Source: JAJDFU01 sp964641965 (GTDB lineage Bacteria; Bacteroidota; Bacteroidia; Chitinophagales; Saprospiraceae). Taken from it: a stretch of DNA of 64,000 nucleotides. This document shows, piece by piece, positions 45,130 to 53,750 of the stretch (within the stretch, counting starts at the first letter, position 1; each line of letters starts with the position of its first letter). A program made the translations under genes and the position numbers. The DNA is taken from positions 7,148 through 71,147 of the forward strand of contig CAZXLD010000024.1 in NCBI GenBank assembly GCA_964641965.1, written 5' to 3'. Below the pieces are notes generated by a model. The model worked only from the letters and a program-made list of their open reading frames with translations, did no database searches and had not been told where the DNA came from.

Positions 45130-46338
45130 ATGATCACTACTGAAGAGGCAACTGCACAAATTCTGCAACGAGCACCTGATGACTGGGGAACCGAGCAGGT
45201 AAATTTGGATGATTCAACGGGAAGAGTTCTGGCAGAACCGTTGATGGCCGACCGGGACTTCCCTCCATTCGATCGGATTACAATGGATGGAATCGCCATT
45301 TCCTATGCGGCTTTTGAATCGGGCAAAAGAGAGTTTCCAGTGCTGGGTTTAGCGGCTGCCGGAGCCCCTCAGATAGGGGTTGACGGGTCAGCAGGTTGCG
45401 CTGAAGTGATGACTGGCGCGATTCTTCCCAAGGGTACGGATACCGTCATTCGATACGAGGATATCCTACAGACCGATGGAAAGGCAAGCATTCAAGCCAC
45501 TAAAGTCAGGCAAGGGCAAAATATCCATTGGAAAGGATCGGATCGAAAGCAAGAAGCGCCACTTCGATCAATTCATACCTTAATTGGACCGTCCGAAATC
45601 GGGATTGCAGCAACGATTGGTAAGTCCGAGTTGCTGGTTCAAAAGTCTCCAAGAGTAATTATCATTTCCACAGGAGATGAAATTGTTCCGGTCGAACAAG
45701 TACCTAAGCCTCATCAGATTCGTACTTCCAACTTACCGACTTTGAAAAGTCTATTGGCAACCTGGGGTATCCCCTCTAAAACCATGCACATACCCGATCA
45801 GATGGATGCTACCGTGGAACAGATAAAAAGTGCTTTAGTGCAATCCGATCTGGTGCTATTGAGTGGGGGCGTGTCCAAGGGCAAGTTCGATTTCGTCCCA
45901 GAGGCTTTACGCAGTGCAGGTGTTGAAGCGGTATTTCATCGGGTCCAACAGCGACCTGGAAAACCGCTTTGGTTTGGCCAACAACCGGGAGGTACCACCG
46001 TTTTCGGACTTCCCGGCAATCCAGTATCCTCATTTTTATGTTGCCTCAGGTATGTCCAACCCTGGTTGCGCAAAGGACTAGGATTAGAGCCCTACACCTA
46101 TGCGTATGCCGCTCTGGCTGAATCGATCCAGTTCAAACCAGATTTGACCTACTTTCTGCAAGTTCGCACTGCCTTTGATACGCAAGGAAGAATTTGGGCA
46201 CATCCAATACCCGGAGGGGGGTCTGGCGACCACGCCAATCTGTCCAATGTTTCTGGCTTCCTGGAACTTCCGGCAGAAAGGTCAGATTTTGCCGAAGGAG
46301 AAGTATTTCCATTACTGATGTTCCGATCATTCACTTAA
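45130..46338 (+). CDS. moeA: Molybdopterin molybdenumtransferase
   Basis: This 402-residue enzyme inserts molybdenum into adenylylated molybdopterin. Visible motifs are FDRITMDGIAIS, GAILPKGTDTVIRYED, ISTGDEIV, LLSGGVSKGKFDFVPEAL and GLPGNPVSSFLC, covering the linker, MogA-like and C-terminal beta domains. I prefer ATG 45130 because MITTEEATAQIL is the conserved family start; an in-frame ATG at 45103 adds nine residues. It is the first of three + strand cofactor genes; moaC begins 24 bp downstream. Confidence 0.95.
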   Translation: MITTEEATAQILQRAPDDWGTEQVNLDDSTGRVLAEPLMADRDFPPFDRITMDGIAISYAAFESGKREFPVLGLAAAGAPQIGVDGSAGCAEVMTGAILPKGTDTVIRYEDILQTDGKASIQATKVRQGQNIHWKGSDRKQEAPLRSIHTLIGPSEIGIAATIGKSELLVQKSPRVIIISTGDEIVPVEQVPKPHQIRTSNLPTLKSLLATWGIPSKTMHIPDQMDATVEQIKSALVQSDLVLLSGGVSKGKFDFVPEALRSAGVEAVFHRVQQRPGKPLWFGQQPGGTTVFGLPGNPVSSFLCCLRYVQPWLRKGLGLEPYTYAYAALAESIQFKPDLTYFLQVRTAFDTQGRIWAHPIPGGGSGDHANLSNVSGFLELPAERSDFAEGEVFPLLMFRSFT

Positions 46339-46362
46339 GCAAGTACCTTAATTTATTTCAAT

Positions 46363-46845
46363 ATGGCCAACGAGTTTTCACATTTGGATAAGGAAGGAAA
46401 CCCCAGTATGGTGGATGTAGGGAGGAAAAAAGAAACCCATAGAATGGCACATGCCAGGTGTATTGTATTGCTGAATGAAGAAATTCTGGAGCGGTTGGAG
46501 CAGGACGACATCCACACCAAGAAAGGACCGGTTTTCCAAACCGCTATTTTAGCCGGCATAATGGCTTCTAAAAAGACAGGTGACCTAATCCCGCTCTGCC
46601 ATCCTCTGGCCTTGGATAATTGTCAGGTAAATATTCACCTGAATGATCGGCGTGAAGTCATTATTGATTGTATCGCTACCATAAGTGCGAAAACCGGTGT
46701 AGAAATGGAAGCCCTGACTGGAGCAACCATTGCTGCGCTTACCGTGTATGATATGTGCAAGGCATTTAGCCATGATATTGTGATCAAAGAGACCATGTTG
46801 ATGGAAAAAACAGGTGGAAAAAGAGATTTTAAACGAGCAAAATAA
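46363..46845 (+). CDS. moaC: Cyclic pyranopterin monophosphate synthase
   Basis: This 160-residue enzyme, with MoaA, converts GTP to cPMP. The conserved patterns are MVDVGRKKETHRMAHA, IPLCHPLALDNCQV and VEMEALTGATIAALTVYDMCKA with the catalytic Lys/Asp set. It lies between moeA and the mobA-like gene, whose ATG is one base after its stop. Confidence 0.97.
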   Translation: MANEFSHLDKEGNPSMVDVGRKKETHRMAHARCIVLLNEEILERLEQDDIHTKKGPVFQTAILAGIMASKKTGDLIPLCHPLALDNCQVNIHLNDRREVIIDCIATISAKTGVEMEALTGATIAALTVYDMCKAFSHDIVIKETMLMEKTGGKRDFKRAK

Positions 46846-46846
46846 T

Positions 46847-47980
46847 ATGGGCCAGCATCAAAAGCATGCGAAGCTAAACCAGCCCGGATTAGGAGAATTT
46901 GGAAAAACGGAATGGGCTATACTGGGAGCCCCTTGTTCAGTGGTCCAACAACTGTCCGGCCAACTGATCCACAGGCTCGCAGGTGGCTTTCGCCTAGCCT
47001 TTGTCGATGCTGACCACCAGGTGGGAGAAGAACAACAACACCCGGCTTTAAAGACTGGTGCCACCTTTGCTTACACCGATAAAATTTCCCATCATCAGTT
47101 AGAGTGGAAAGGGAAACCGGGGTCCTTTCAATTTCGCTCCCTTTTTAATTCTCTGGACGGGATTCTGGTAAACGGGAACCACTTTTTAGGCAAGGCACAG
47201 ATCGTCATTCTGCATCCGAAAAAAAAAGAATCACTTGAGCGGAAGCTGGACCGGCTTACCAATGTACGCTTGATACTCAAAACAGATGCGCAACGGGAAC
47301 CTTGGAAATTTTTAAAAGATCATCTGCCCGGATGGGCTACGATTCCGAGCTTTTCAATTGATCAATGGGATGATATAGCAGAATGGTTCCGCGGGGAACT
47401 GAATGGGCAGACCCCAAAAATAAACGGCTTGGTCCTAGCCGGTGGAAAAAGCCTTCGAATGGGCAAGGATAAAGGAACCATTGAGTATTACGGTATCCCA
47501 CAACGAGAATACCTGGCCGATTTACTCCATCCGTTTTGCGAGCAATTGTTTATCTCCAAAGCGCCTGGACAAGATCTAGTATCTGACTACCCGGTACTGG
47601 AGGACTCTTTTATTGGACTTGGTCCCTATGGGGCAATCCTCTCCGCATTCAGAGCATTTCCCAATCGGGCCTGGTTGGTAGTCGCCTGCGATCTACCTTT
47701 TGTTAATGAATCTACCATTCAACAATTAATAGGAGCGCGCAATCGATCAAAATCCGCAACTGCATTCTACAATCCGGCTACTGATTTTCCAGAGCCCTTA
47801 ATCACCTTATGGGAGCCCCGATCCTATCTGGACCTTTTACAATTTTTGGCGCAGGGCTATTCCTGTCCGAGAAAAGTGCTGATCAATTCCGATATTGAAT
47901 TGGTTCATCCAGAGAATCCGGATCAGCTGATGAATGTAAATACTCCGGAAGAATATCAGGAAGCTATTAAAAGGATATGA
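46847..47980 (+). CDS. MobA-type molybdenum cofactor guanylyltransferase with N-terminal MobB-like domain lacking a P-loop
   Basis: This is a 377-residue, two-domain protein. Residues 1-185 start TEWAILGAPCSVVQQLSGQLIHRLAGGFRLAFVDADHQ, which follows the MobB (GTP-binding) order of strand, loop, helix and later Asp-rich strand, but the loop is GAPCSVVQQL with no GxxxxGK[ST]. Residues 190-377 are MobA: INGLVLAGGKSLRMGKDKG (193-210), VLEDSFIGLGPYGAILSAF, VVACDLPFV and VNTPEEY. MobA attaches GMP to molybdopterin. The fusion plus a dead nucleotide site suggests a structural role for the first domain; that is inference. Confidence 0.85.
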   Translation: MGQHQKHAKLNQPGLGEFGKTEWAILGAPCSVVQQLSGQLIHRLAGGFRLAFVDADHQVGEEQQHPALKTGATFAYTDKISHHQLEWKGKPGSFQFRSLFNSLDGILVNGNHFLGKAQIVILHPKKKESLERKLDRLTNVRLILKTDAQREPWKFLKDHLPGWATIPSFSIDQWDDIAEWFRGELNGQTPKINGLVLAGGKSLRMGKDKGTIEYYGIPQREYLADLLHPFCEQLFISKAPGQDLVSDYPVLEDSFIGLGPYGAILSAFRAFPNRAWLVVACDLPFVNESTIQQLIGARNRSKSATAFYNPATDFPEPLITLWEPRSYLDLLQFLAQGYSCPRKVLINSDIELVHPENPDQLMNVNTPEEYQEAIKRI

Positions 47981-48013
47981 CTTAGATTAAGCTGTGTCTG
48001 AACCGTTCATTTC

Positions 48014-48430
48014 TTAGGGGTGGGCGGAAACCCAAACCTCTCCATCCTCAAAAACTTCCTTCTTCCAGATCGGGACCGTTTCTTTAAGAGTGTCGATCGC
48101 ATATTGGCAAGCCTCAAAAGCTTCCTTTCGATGTGGACAAGCGACCACTATAACGACTGGTATTTCTCCGACTGACAGGTTTCCAGTTCGGTGGTGGATG
48201 CAAATACCCTCAGCGGGCCACCTCTCCTGAATAGCCTCGGCGATCTTATGCATTTCAGATAAGGCCATGGGGCGATAGGCTTCAAACTCCAGTCGAACCA
48301 CCTCCTTTCCTTTAGTGTTGTTTCTGACAGTTCCGACAAACAGCACGATACCTCCTATGCCTGCTGCTTTGACCTGATCCAAGCAGAATTGGGAATCTAA
48401 GGGTTCATCCGTCAACAGAATATCAATCAT
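48014..48430 (-). CDS. moaE: Molybdopterin synthase catalytic (large) subunit
   Basis: This 138-residue protein has GGIVLFVGTVRNNTKG, FEAYRPMALSEM, HHRTGNLSVGEIPVVIVVACPHRKEAF and catalytic lysines Lys116 and Lys123 (TLKETVPIWKKE). It accepts sulfur from the thiocarboxylate of MoaD to make molybdopterin. The start is 11 bp after the moaD stop. It is convergent with the mobA-like gene. Confidence 0.97.
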   Translation of the reverse strand: MIDILLTDEPLDSQFCLDQVKAAGIGGIVLFVGTVRNNTKGKEVVRLEFEAYRPMALSEMHKIAEAIQERWPAEGICIHHRTGNLSVGEIPVVIVVACPHRKEAFEACQYAIDTLKETVPIWKKEVFEDGEVWVSAHP

Positions 48431-48441
48431 GGCAATTCAGA

Positions 48442-48684
48442 TTAGCCGCCGCTGACCGGTGGGATTAAGGCAATTTCGTCATCCTCACTGAGCAACTGGT
48501 CATCATCCGCATAGGTATTATTAACAGCAATTGCTAAAGACTTTAACATTTTCATGCGTGGAAATTCTTGCTGTAGATGCTCTTTTAAGGTGAGCACAGT
48601 TGGTTCACCGGGTAGATCCAGAGAAAATTGGGGTGTATTCAGGATATCTCGCGTAATGCCAAAGGCAAGGAGTTGTAATTTCAT
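48442..48684 (-). CDS. moaD: Molybdopterin synthase sulfur carrier (small) subunit
   Basis: This 80-residue ubiquitin-like protein ends DEIALIPPVSGG, with the C-terminal Gly-Gly that is thiocarboxylated. TLKEHLQQEFP and LAIAVNNTYADDDQLLSEDDEIALIPP fit MoaD/ThiS. It is the first gene of the moaD-moaE pair. No activating MoeB is in the window. Confidence 0.95.
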   Translation of the reverse strand: MKLQLLAFGITRDILNTPQFSLDLPGEPTVLTLKEHLQQEFPRMKMLKSLAIAVNNTYADDDQLLSEDDEIALIPPVSGG

Positions 48685-49020
48685 AGGAGAATCTAATACA
48701 ATATTTAGAAGAATCTAAATTTCGTGATATTTGGACAATTTTAACAACCAAAGAAAAATACTGCCTGACAATTGTTTAGCCAATAAAAAATATGTCCATA
48801 TTTGATGGGCAAATCAATATACCACAGCTCATTTGCATAGCTTCTATCCCCCCTGGAGCTAAGCAGCCAGACATCGGAAAATATTCGGAAAGATGTATTG
48901 AAATATACATTCCCGCCGTATGTTTGCAGTTTGGCAATTCAAGAAAACCAAAAAACGACTGATTTCAAAGCACTTTGAAGAAAGGGCTTTGGGCGCAGTT
49001 TATCCCAAAAATCAATTGAA
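48685..49020. other. 336-bp divergent intergenic region between moaD and a lytic transglycosylase
   Basis: The gap is AT-rich and without ORF. On the + strand TTG (48898-48900), 18 nt, and TATGTTTG (48919-48926, perfect TAnnTTTG) make a good promoter for the transglycosylase, with a long leader of about 85 nt. I found no riboswitch-like structure (a Moco motif was considered for moaD) and no clear minus-strand promoter. Confidence 0.5.
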
Positions 49021-50130
49021 ATGAAAAGAACTACAATACTTTTGGTATTGATGTTCCTGACAGTTCCATGGACATTCATAGACGCCAAACCAAACTCGTG
49101 GAATCTCCACACCGAACGCTTGGTCGGGCAGCGGCTGGAAAGTATGCCTTTGCTTTTTCCCGTTCTCGATAAAAAGCAGGTGCTTGTTCAGGTTCGCCGG
49201 TTTCTTGTCTCTGGACACAGAGAGACCGAATTCATTTTGGGAAGAGCCGAACACTTCTTCCCGATCTTTGACCAACAATTGGTCCAAGCTGGGCTCCCAA
49301 AGGAGCTAAAGTACCTTACCATAATTGAGTCGGCCGTTCGACCCAATGCTATTTCCCATGTTGGGGCAAAAGGTATGTGGCAAATGATGAGCCCTACCGC
49401 CCGCTACTATGGACTGCGCGTTAATGGACAACTCGATGAACGACTGGACATCTACAAATCAACTGAGGCAGCCGTGCGTATGCTCTCAGACCTGTATGCG
49501 CGATTTGGAGATTGGTCTCTGGTCTTAGCGGCTTACAACTGTGGCCCGGGAAGGGTCCTCAGGGCCATCAAAACCGCCAATAGTTCCCAATACAGCGCTA
49601 TCTCACACCTCCTCCCACACGAAACACAGCAATATATCTTCAGATTTACTGCGGCTGCTTACGTAGTGAAGTATTATGGTGATCACCATGTGCAGCCTGT
49701 GGCAGTTAATCCAATCTGGAACAACACCAGCCTGTGGGTAACACCAAAGGAGATGTCCTTTAAAAAGATCACCGAAGTAACTGGGCTTTCCTACGTTCAC
49801 CTCAGCAGATTGAACCCTGGAGCGACCAGCGGTGTATGGCCAACTACATCCAAAGGGAATTTCATTATTCTTCCCAAGGATGCCGTGCAAAAAATGAAAA
49901 GCCATATCGCCAAACATGAACCCAGAGTTCAGTTTGTTACCAAGCGCTTGGGGGACATCTACTTCTCCTATCAGGTCACAGCTGTTGACAACTTGGAAAG
50001 TATAGCCAAACAGTTTCGAATTCGACCCGAAGACCTCATGCGGTGGAACTTTCTTCCTAACGGAAAGGTATTCACCTATCAACACCTAAACCTCTATCTA
50101 CCTCCATCGAGCTATACCAATAGGGCCTAG
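49021..50130 (+). CDS. MltD-like lytic transglycosylase with C-terminal LysM
   Basis: This 369-residue exported protein has signal TILLVLMFLTVPWTFIDA, then a GH23 SLT domain with the catalytic Glu in LKYLTIIESAVRPNAISHVGAKGMWQMM, DERLDIYKSTEAAVRML, and AAYNCGPGRVLRAI. One LysM repeat (YQVTAVDNLESIAKQFRIRPEDLMRWNFL) is at the C-terminus. The IES..ASHVGAKGMWQMM context is more canonical than in the window's other transglycosylase. It is monocistronic with its own promoter and terminator. Confidence 0.93.
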   Translation: MKRTTILLVLMFLTVPWTFIDAKPNSWNLHTERLVGQRLESMPLLFPVLDKKQVLVQVRRFLVSGHRETEFILGRAEHFFPIFDQQLVQAGLPKELKYLTIIESAVRPNAISHVGAKGMWQMMSPTARYYGLRVNGQLDERLDIYKSTEAAVRMLSDLYARFGDWSLVLAAYNCGPGRVLRAIKTANSSQYSAISHLLPHETQQYIFRFTAAAYVVKYYGDHHVQPVAVNPIWNNTSLWVTPKEMSFKKITEVTGLSYVHLSRLNPGATSGVWPTTSKGNFIILPKDAVQKMKSHIAKHEPRVQFVTKRLGDIYFSYQVTAVDNLESIAKQFRIRPEDLMRWNFLPNGKVFTYQHLNLYLPPSSYTNRA

Positions 50131-50156
50131 GCTCAATCGGAATGAAAGGGTATCAA

Positions 50157-50197
50157 AGAGGCGGTTCTTCTTAGGAGGAGCCGCCTCTGTTTTTTTT
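50157..50197 (+). terminator. Rho-independent terminator of the lytic transglycosylase gene
   Basis: AGAGGCGG (50157-50164) pairs with CCGCCTCT (50181-50188), extended inward by a G-U pair, and is followed by G and eight T residues. It lies 27 bp after the stop. Confidence 0.92.
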
Positions 50198-50510
50198 ATC
50201 CCTTAATCAGTGAGGCAACCATTCACTGAAAAAGGTGTACCTACCTACTAAAGTGGATTCATCTTTAATGATCCTCAAATGAATGCCAATAATTTACGAT
50301 TCAAGTATTTTATCATCATTGGGAAAGAAAGAAAGTTTCAACTTGAGATTGAATTGCCTCGCTTCTGCAGGGTACTTCTACCAGTTAGATTCATAGGTCT
50401 ATGGTATTGCCTTATTCGTGGAAAAACTAGTCTGCTAATGAAGGAGCATCCTTAATTCGGGCATCGTAAAGCTGGACACCATCCAATCAACCTTCAACCA
50501 ACCATCTGAA
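50198..50510. other. Intergenic leader region before the TonB-dependent receptor
   Basis: About 310 bp without an ORF lie between the terminator and the receptor ATG. I see no TAnnTTTG box, inverted repeat or riboswitch-like structure. An extracytoplasmic sigma factor promoter is possible for a receptor gene but cannot be told from sequence alone. Confidence 0.4.
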
Positions 50511-52859
50511 ATGACACGATCACTCGCATGCATTTTTTTCCTTATTCCTTTTCTTCAAGCAAACACATTACTCGGTCAAAACGAATACACCTTAAGTGGA
50601 TTCCTTAAAGACAACACCAATGGAGAGGTTTTAATCGGCGCCAACATATACGTCAAAGAGCTAGGTACCGGGACTTCCTCAAATGCTTATGGATTTTACT
50701 CTATCTCTTTGCCACAAGGTGAGTACACGATATCCATTACCTATTTAGGTTACCAAAGTGTCAGTCAAGAAATTTCACTAACCGAAAATCTGAAAATGAA
50801 TTTTGAGCTCGAGCCGGAAGGTTTTGAGATGAAGGAAGTAGTAGTGGTGGCTGAGGAAGCAAATCAGAATGTGACCAGCATTGAAATGAGTGTTGAGAAG
50901 CTGGCTATTCAGGAAATAAAACTATTGCCTCAGGTATTGGGAGAGGTGGATGTAATCCGAAGTATTCAGTTACTGCCCGGAGTCTCCACAGTTGGTGAGG
51001 GTGCAAGCGGATTTAACGTCCGTGGAGGAGGCATTGATCAAAACCTAATCCTATTGGACGAGGCAACGGTGTATAATTCTTCTCATTTATTTGGACTCTT
51101 TTCCGTTTTCAACTCAGATGTAGTCAGGGACATCAAGCTCTACAAGGGCGGTATACCAGCCCAGTACGGAGGGCGCTTATCTTCTGTGCTGGACGTCCGC
51201 CAACGGGAAGGAAACAGTAAGAAGTTCGGCATGTCCGGTGGCGTGGGTCTTATCTCTGCCAGGTTAGCACTGGAAGGCCCGATTCAGAAGGATAAGATCT
51301 CCTTTTTGGTGGCCGGCAGAAGTTCCTATGGCCATTTATTTCTCAACTTTTTCCCCGATCTGGCAGATAATGTGATCTTTTTCTACGACATGAATGCCAA
51401 GGTAAATTTCCGATTTTCGGATAAAGATCAACTTTACCTATCCGGATATTTCGGCAAGGATGTATTCAATTTTGGAGACGATTTTGCTTCCAATTGGGGC
51501 AATGCAACCGGAACACTTCGCTGGAATCATATTTTTAACAGTAAGCTCTTTTCCAACTTTAGCCTGATCTACAGTGATTATGGGTATTCACTTGGAGTTC
51601 CCGAGGGGGCACAGGCATTTGATTGGGATGCACGCATTCAGAACGCTACCCTCGAAGCTGATTTTTCCTGGTTTTTAAATCCCAGAAACGAGTTGCAGTT
51701 TGGGGTTCAGGGTGCCTATTTCCGATTCCAGCCCGGTGAGGCAATAGGGGTGGGTGACAATTCCATTTTCAATCGAATCGCTTTACAGAGTCAATACGGC
51801 GTAGAACCAGCTATATATGTAAGCCTGGAGCAAGAGCTATTTGGCAGGCTGAAGCTCATGTATGGTTTGCGGTTGTCGGGATTCCTAAATGTTGGAGCTC
51901 GGGATGTGTTTATCTATGAAGGAGGTGAACCTACTGATGAAGAATCTATCACAGATACGGTAAGTTATGGCCCCTGGGACGTAATCGAAGCCTTCTCTGG
52001 CCTGGAACCTCGATTTTCAGCAAACTATCTATTTAATGCCCGCAATTCTGTAAAAGTCAGTTACAACCGGATAAACCAGTATGTACATCTGGTATCGAAC
52101 ACCACCGCCGCAACCCCTATCGACATCTGGATGCCAAGTGGTACCTATATCGAACCTGCCATAGTAGATCAGGTCGCAGCTGGGTACTTCCACAATTTTT
52201 CAAACAACACCTACGAATTTTCGGTAGAGGGATTCTATAAAAACTTCCAAAACTTACTCGAATACCGCGATGGTGCCGAGCTATTATTGAATGAAACGCT
52301 GGAGACAGAACTGATTAGTGCCGACGGAAGGGCCTATGGATTAGAATTCATCTTGCGCAAGACCAAGGGCCGGTTAACCGGTTGGGTTAGTTATACCCTT
52401 TCCAGGTCCGAACGCCAGGCCGATGAGATCAATAACGGGGAATATTTCCCAAGTAACTGGGATAAGCTCCATGATTTGAGCCTGGTAGGATCGTGGGCCA
52501 TTAACCCAAAGCTAAATTTGTCCGGCACCTTCGCCTTTATGTCTGGCAGACCCATCACTTATCCAGATTCAAGATACGAGTTCGAAGGAATCGTTATTCC
52601 CAATTATAACAATCGAAATGGTGCGCGTGTCCCGAACTACCATCGATTGGACCTAGCGGTAAATTATACTCCCAACAAAAAACCCGATAAAAGGTGGAAG
52701 TCGGAGTGGGTTTTTGGAATCTACAATCTATATGGTCGCAGAAATCCCTATTCCATTTTCTTCCGCCAAAACGAAGATAATCCGGTACTCACTGAAGCTG
52801 TTCGCCTCTCCATATTTGGTGCCCCTCTCCCTTACATCACCTACAATTTTAAATTCTAG
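50511..52859 (+). CDS. TonB-dependent outer membrane receptor with N-terminal CarboxypepD_reg-like domain
   Basis: This 782-residue protein has a signal peptide (ACIFFLIPFLQANTLLGQ) and a carboxypeptidase-regulatory-like beta sandwich (27-105; LSGFLKDNTNGEVLIGANIYVKELGTGTSSNAYGFYSISLPQGEY). The plug domain has IRSIQLLPGVSTVGEGASGFNVRGGGIDQNLILLDEATVYN, and the beta-barrel ends in a terminal aromatic residue (YNFKF). The substrate is unknown. The DUF4249 lipoprotein gene follows after 18 bp, the standard Bacteroidota receptor/lipoprotein partnership distinct from SusC/SusD. Confidence 0.94.
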   Translation: MTRSLACIFFLIPFLQANTLLGQNEYTLSGFLKDNTNGEVLIGANIYVKELGTGTSSNAYGFYSISLPQGEYTISITYLGYQSVSQEISLTENLKMNFELEPEGFEMKEVVVVAEEANQNVTSIEMSVEKLAIQEIKLLPQVLGEVDVIRSIQLLPGVSTVGEGASGFNVRGGGIDQNLILLDEATVYNSSHLFGLFSVFNSDVVRDIKLYKGGIPAQYGGRLSSVLDVRQREGNSKKFGMSGGVGLISARLALEGPIQKDKISFLVAGRSSYGHLFLNFFPDLADNVIFFYDMNAKVNFRFSDKDQLYLSGYFGKDVFNFGDDFASNWGNATGTLRWNHIFNSKLFSNFSLIYSDYGYSLGVPEGAQAFDWDARIQNATLEADFSWFLNPRNELQFGVQGAYFRFQPGEAIGVGDNSIFNRIALQSQYGVEPAIYVSLEQELFGRLKLMYGLRLSGFLNVGARDVFIYEGGEPTDEESITDTVSYGPWDVIEAFSGLEPRFSANYLFNARNSVKVSYNRINQYVHLVSNTTAATPIDIWMPSGTYIEPAIVDQVAAGYFHNFSNNTYEFSVEGFYKNFQNLLEYRDGAELLLNETLETELISADGRAYGLEFILRKTKGRLTGWVSYTLSRSERQADEINNGEYFPSNWDKLHDLSLVGSWAINPKLNLSGTFAFMSGRPITYPDSRYEFEGIVIPNYNNRNGARVPNYHRLDLAVNYTPNKKPDKRWKSEWVFGIYNLYGRRNPYSIFFRQNEDNPVLTEAVRLSIFGAPLPYITYNFKF

Positions 52860-52877
52860 CTCCAATCCAAAAGAATC

Positions 52878-53732
52878 ATGAAATCACAAATTTTGGAAAT
52901 CATTAAATCATTCGCATTGTTGGCAGGACTATCTATACTTTGCTTTTCCTGCGAAGACGTGATAGAACTGGATCTTCCGGATGGAGAAGTTCAACTTGTG
53001 GTAGATGGCTGGTTCACAGACCAGAACCAGACCCAATCAGTCCGACTGACTCAGACCGCTAATTTCTTTAGTAATGAACCCAATCCTGGCATCTCCGATG
53101 CTTTAGTAATCCTATTCGACGATACCGGCGAATTGGATACTTTGGCTGAATCTGATGAGGAATTGGGGACCTACATCACCAGCATTGTTGGCATACCGGG
53201 ACGATCTTATTTTATATATATCCGCTTACCCAATGGAAATGAGTACGCCTCGGATCCCCAATTGATGCGCACAGTTCCCAAAATTGATAGCATATATGCT
53301 GAATTTCAAGAAGAAAACCCCTTCCAGGATGAAGGCTTTTATATTCGAATCGATACACAGGAGCCGCAGGGAGTAGGTGACTTTTATCGCTGGAGGCAAT
53401 TTATCAATGGTGTTTTCCAGAGCACGCCAGAAGATCTGGTCTTTGCTTCTGATGAATTTGTAGACGGCAACCCAATTATTGGTTTTGAGGTAGGTTCCCA
53501 ACCCTTACAATTAGGAGATACGTGTCAGATTGATCAATTGTCTATTTCAAGAGAAGCATTTGATTATTTAGCTCTAGTCCAGGAGCAAACCCTATTTCAA
53601 GGATCGCTTTTCGATCCACCGCCGGCCCCAATCCGGGGTAATATTCAAAATCTGAATGACCCCTCAGACGAACCGCTGGGGTTCTTTGGAGTGTCTGCTG
53701 TAGAATCAGCGTCTTTAATTATCACCGAATAG
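52878..53732 (+). CDS. DUF4249 family lipoprotein, partner of the TonB receptor
   Basis: This 284-residue protein has a lipoprotein-like signal ending CFSC|EDVIELDLP. The beta-rich N-terminal domain (VQLVVDGWFTDQNQTQSVRLTQTANF.. ISDALVILFDDTG) and the C-terminal GNIQNLNDPSDEPLGFFGVSAV end match DUF4249. Members are encoded next to TonB receptors and are thought to act as surface ligand-binding components. Its stop is 18 bp from a convergent gene. Confidence 0.9.
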   Translation: MKSQILEIIKSFALLAGLSILCFSCEDVIELDLPDGEVQLVVDGWFTDQNQTQSVRLTQTANFFSNEPNPGISDALVILFDDTGELDTLAESDEELGTYITSIVGIPGRSYFIYIRLPNGNEYASDPQLMRTVPKIDSIYAEFQEENPFQDEGFYIRIDTQEPQGVGDFYRWRQFINGVFQSTPEDLVFASDEFVDGNPIIGFEVGSQPLQLGDTCQIDQLSISREAFDYLALVQEQTLFQGSLFDPPPAPIRGNIQNLNDPSDEPLGFFGVSAVESASLIITE

Positions 53733-53750
53733 TGGTCGGGTCCAAGTTAA

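Noticed and set aside
48685..49020. Moco riboswitch upstream of moaD
   Set aside because: No conserved multi-helix structure could be traced, and the region is AT-rich without the expected paired elements.
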